Assembly (NCBI GenBank): GCA_019232645.1
Contig: JAFANO010000296.1
Coordinates: forward strand, 1 to 8,386
Direction of reading: 5' to 3'
DNA from: Planctomycetaceae bacterium
GTDB taxonomy: Bacteria > Planctomycetota > Planctomycetia > Isosphaerales > Isosphaeraceae
DNA: 8,386 bases
Below the pieces are notes generated by a model that did no database searches, was not told where the DNA came from, and saw only the letters and a list, made by a program, of their open reading frames with translations. Made by a program: the position numbers and the translations under genes. Shown piece after piece: positions 7,241-8,386 of the stretch; within the stretch, counting starts at the first letter, position 1, and every line of letters starts with the position of its first letter.

Positions 7241-8119
7241 GTGGACACCCCAAGTCTCATCACCCTGCTCAACGTGACGGCACTTGTGACGATCATGTTG
7301 TCGATGGGTCTGCAGGTGGAGTTCGAGGATGTTCTGGCCTCGGCCCGACCGGCGCGCCTGCTCGTGCTGGGCCTGCTCGCCAACTACGTGCTGGTGCCGG
7401 CGGTCACGCTCGGATTGCTGTACGTGTTCCAGGCCAACCCGATGGTCTCGGTGGGTTTCTTCATCCTTGCCGTGTGCCCCGGGGCCCCGATCGGACCACC
7501 GATCACGGCCATCGCCAGAGGCAATGTTCCTTGGGCCATCGGTATGATGTTGATCCTGGGAGGGCTGTCAGCGTTGCTCTCGCCGGCCCTGCTCAGCGTG
7601 CTGTTGGCCCGGATAGCGCCAGAGAGCAACTTACACATCAACTTTCTGGCGATTGTCCGGACCTTGCTGATCACTCAATTGCTGCCATTGGCGTTGGGTT
7701 TGGGCGTTCACCACGTGGCGCCCAGGTTGACCCAAGGGATCGTCAAACCGGTTGGCCTTCTCGCGAATACCTTGCTCCTTGCCCTGGTCGGATTGATCGT
7801 AGCCGCGCAGCACGAGACCCTGGCGGCCATCCGGCTCAGGGGTTGGATGGGGATGAGCCTGCTCTTGCTGGCCAGTCTGGGCATCGGCTGGTTCTGCGGT
7901 GGGCCCGATCTCGCAACCCGGAAAGCCTTGGCCGCGACCACAGCAACTCGCAACGCCGCTGTGGGTCTGGTGATCGCCAGGAGCAACTTCGCGGGCACGC
8001 CGGCAGTCACCGCCGTGGTCGCTTACGGCCTCATTTCCACAGTCGGCGCGCTGGGTTGTGCCCTGCTGTTCGGTCAGTTTACCGCCATCGAATCGAAGAA
8101 TGCCCATGCCGGGTCATAG
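7241..8119 (+). CDS. Bile acid:sodium symporter (BASS/SBF) family transporter
   Basis: This is a 292-residue integral inner-membrane protein, close to the usual BASS length. Hydrophobic segments lie at about 5-24, 38-63, 68-88, 97-122, 135-157, 170-190, 203-220, 227-248 and 253-278. The two core motifs are present: CPGAPIGPPIT (79-89) followed by ARGNV, matching the first discontinuous crossing helix, and ATRNAAVGLVIA (235-246), matching the second. Members move organic anions such as bile acids, keto acids or pantoate, usually with sodium. The second motif lacks the glutamate seen in E-x-G-x-Q-N of the classical symporters, so cation coupling may differ. The GTG start at 7241 is chosen because it keeps the first membrane helix with its LLNVTALVTIMLSMGLQV pattern. 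There is no close Shine-Dalgarno, and the gene starts 45 bp after the glucosidase stop, suggesting cotranscription. Substrate is unknown. Confidence 0.9.
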   Translation: MDTPSLITLLNVTALVTIMLSMGLQVEFEDVLASARPARLLVLGLLANYVLVPAVTLGLLYVFQANPMVSVGFFILAVCPGAPIGPPITAIARGNVPWAIGMMLILGGLSALLSPALLSVLLARIAPESNLHINFLAIVRTLLITQLLPLALGLGVHHVAPRLTQGIVKPVGLLANTLLLALVGLIVAAQHETLAAIRLRGWMGMSLLLLASLGIGWFCGGPDLATRKALAATTATRNAAVGLVIARSNFAGTPAVTAVVAYGLISTVGALGCALLFGQFTAIESKNAHAGS

Positions 8120-8340
8120 CGCCGGGTAACCCCGACACGCTTCCTTCCGGCGAACCAGAGAGGGTGAAGATCGGTGGCGACGCCGCGTTACCCTTCGCTA
8201 ATTAACACTCCACGAACCCATGATTCCATTGCCGCAAGTCGGCAAGGTGGTCGGTCCTCGGTCCCGCAGACTTCCGAGGTCGCTCCGGGCTGAACGCTGC
8301 GGAACGTCTCATCATCCCCGTCGGAGCAGGAGAGTCAGCC
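8120..8340. other. Intergenic region after the transporter
   Basis: No gene and no hairpin-plus-U-run terminator is seen. GGGT-A-ACCC sits just after the transporter stop, and CCTCGG (8256-8261) pairs with CCGAGG (8274-8279) across a 12-nt loop. An AT-rich CTAATTAAC (about 8198-8206) could belong to a promoter for the gene at 8341, but no matching -35 stands out. Confidence 0.35.
8328..8332 (+). promoter_or_regulatory. Shine-Dalgarno for the gene starting at 8341
   Basis: AGGAG lies 8 nt before the ATG at 8341. It is among the clearest plus-strand ribosome sites in the window and is the main reason to call a gene here. Confidence 0.55.
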
Positions 8341-8386
8341 ATGCGGAGAGAAGAACACCGCCCCGGTCGGTCCCTGACCGTGGGGT
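8341..8386 (+). CDS. Start of an unidentified gene, cut by the window edge
   Basis: ATG 8341 opens a frame of 15 complete codons (MRREEHRPGRSLTVG) that is still open at the edge. The start is very basic and polar. That is too little to assign a family or location. The call rests on the well-placed AGGAG and on the same orientation as the glucosidase and transporter genes. It is 221 bp downstream of the transporter, so it may be a separate unit. Confidence 0.45.
   Translation, partial: MRREEHRPGRSLTVG

Noticed and set aside
6838..8205. 455-codon plus-strand frame spanning the glucosidase end and the transporter
   Set aside because: It overlaps two well-supported genes in another frame and reads as arginine- and proline-rich noise.
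8220..8386. Alternative open frame from ATG 8220 to the window end
   Set aside because: It has no Shine-Dalgarno and an arginine-, serine- and proline-rich product typical of a shadow. The frame starting at 8341 has a clear AGGAG.
1..8386. CRISPR array, toxin-antitoxin or phage-defence cassette
   Set aside because: There are no regularly spaced repeats, no Cas, nuclease or toxin domains, and no transposase, integrase or reverse transcriptase among the supported genes.

Overview
The window is GC-rich bacterial DNA with strongly GC-biased third codon positions, which is why long spurious frames run antisense to the real genes. Gene content (a multi-PAS hybrid histidine kinase, a roughly 900-residue GH63/MGH1-type glucosidase, a small protein ending in PVPGHYMYMLGLP) recalls large soil or freshwater planctomycetes of the Isosphaeraceae/Gemmataceae type. 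That placement is from memory of family distribution, not from a marker gene.

Layout. Positions 1-155 are a short downstream flank with several inverted repeats. Positions 156-3029 (minus) encode a soluble hybrid sensor kinase: GAF, three PAS domains, HisKA, HATPase_c, then a C-terminal receiver. Its leader (about 3030-3300) is clearly AT-richer than the rest and carries a weak promoter candidate and short palindromes. Positions 3311-3957 hold no gene I can defend: an exact 18-bp tandem duplication, an adjacent palindrome, a GC-rich block open in several frames, and a strong hairpin at 3891-3911 resembling a tRNA T-arm or a group II intron 5' segment. This is probably an accessory or decayed zone. 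At 3958-4167 (minus) lies a small hypothetical protein. Divergent from it, an extended -10 promoter at 4371-4379 precedes a GH63-like glucosidase (4442-7195, plus). A BASS/SBF-family membrane transporter (7241-8119, plus) follows after 45 bp, probably in the same operon. The right edge has the first 15 codons of another gene behind a good Shine-Dalgarno (8341 onward).

Function. The clearest unit is the glucosidase-transporter pair: a cytoplasmic alpha-glucoside hydrolase and an organic-anion-type transporter could handle one metabolite, but the substrate cannot be read from sequence. The kinase is an orphan hybrid kinase with no visible partner. I found no convincing undescribed defence or mobile system; the most open questions are the structured, gene-poor zone at 3300-3960 and the small conserved-looking protein beside it.
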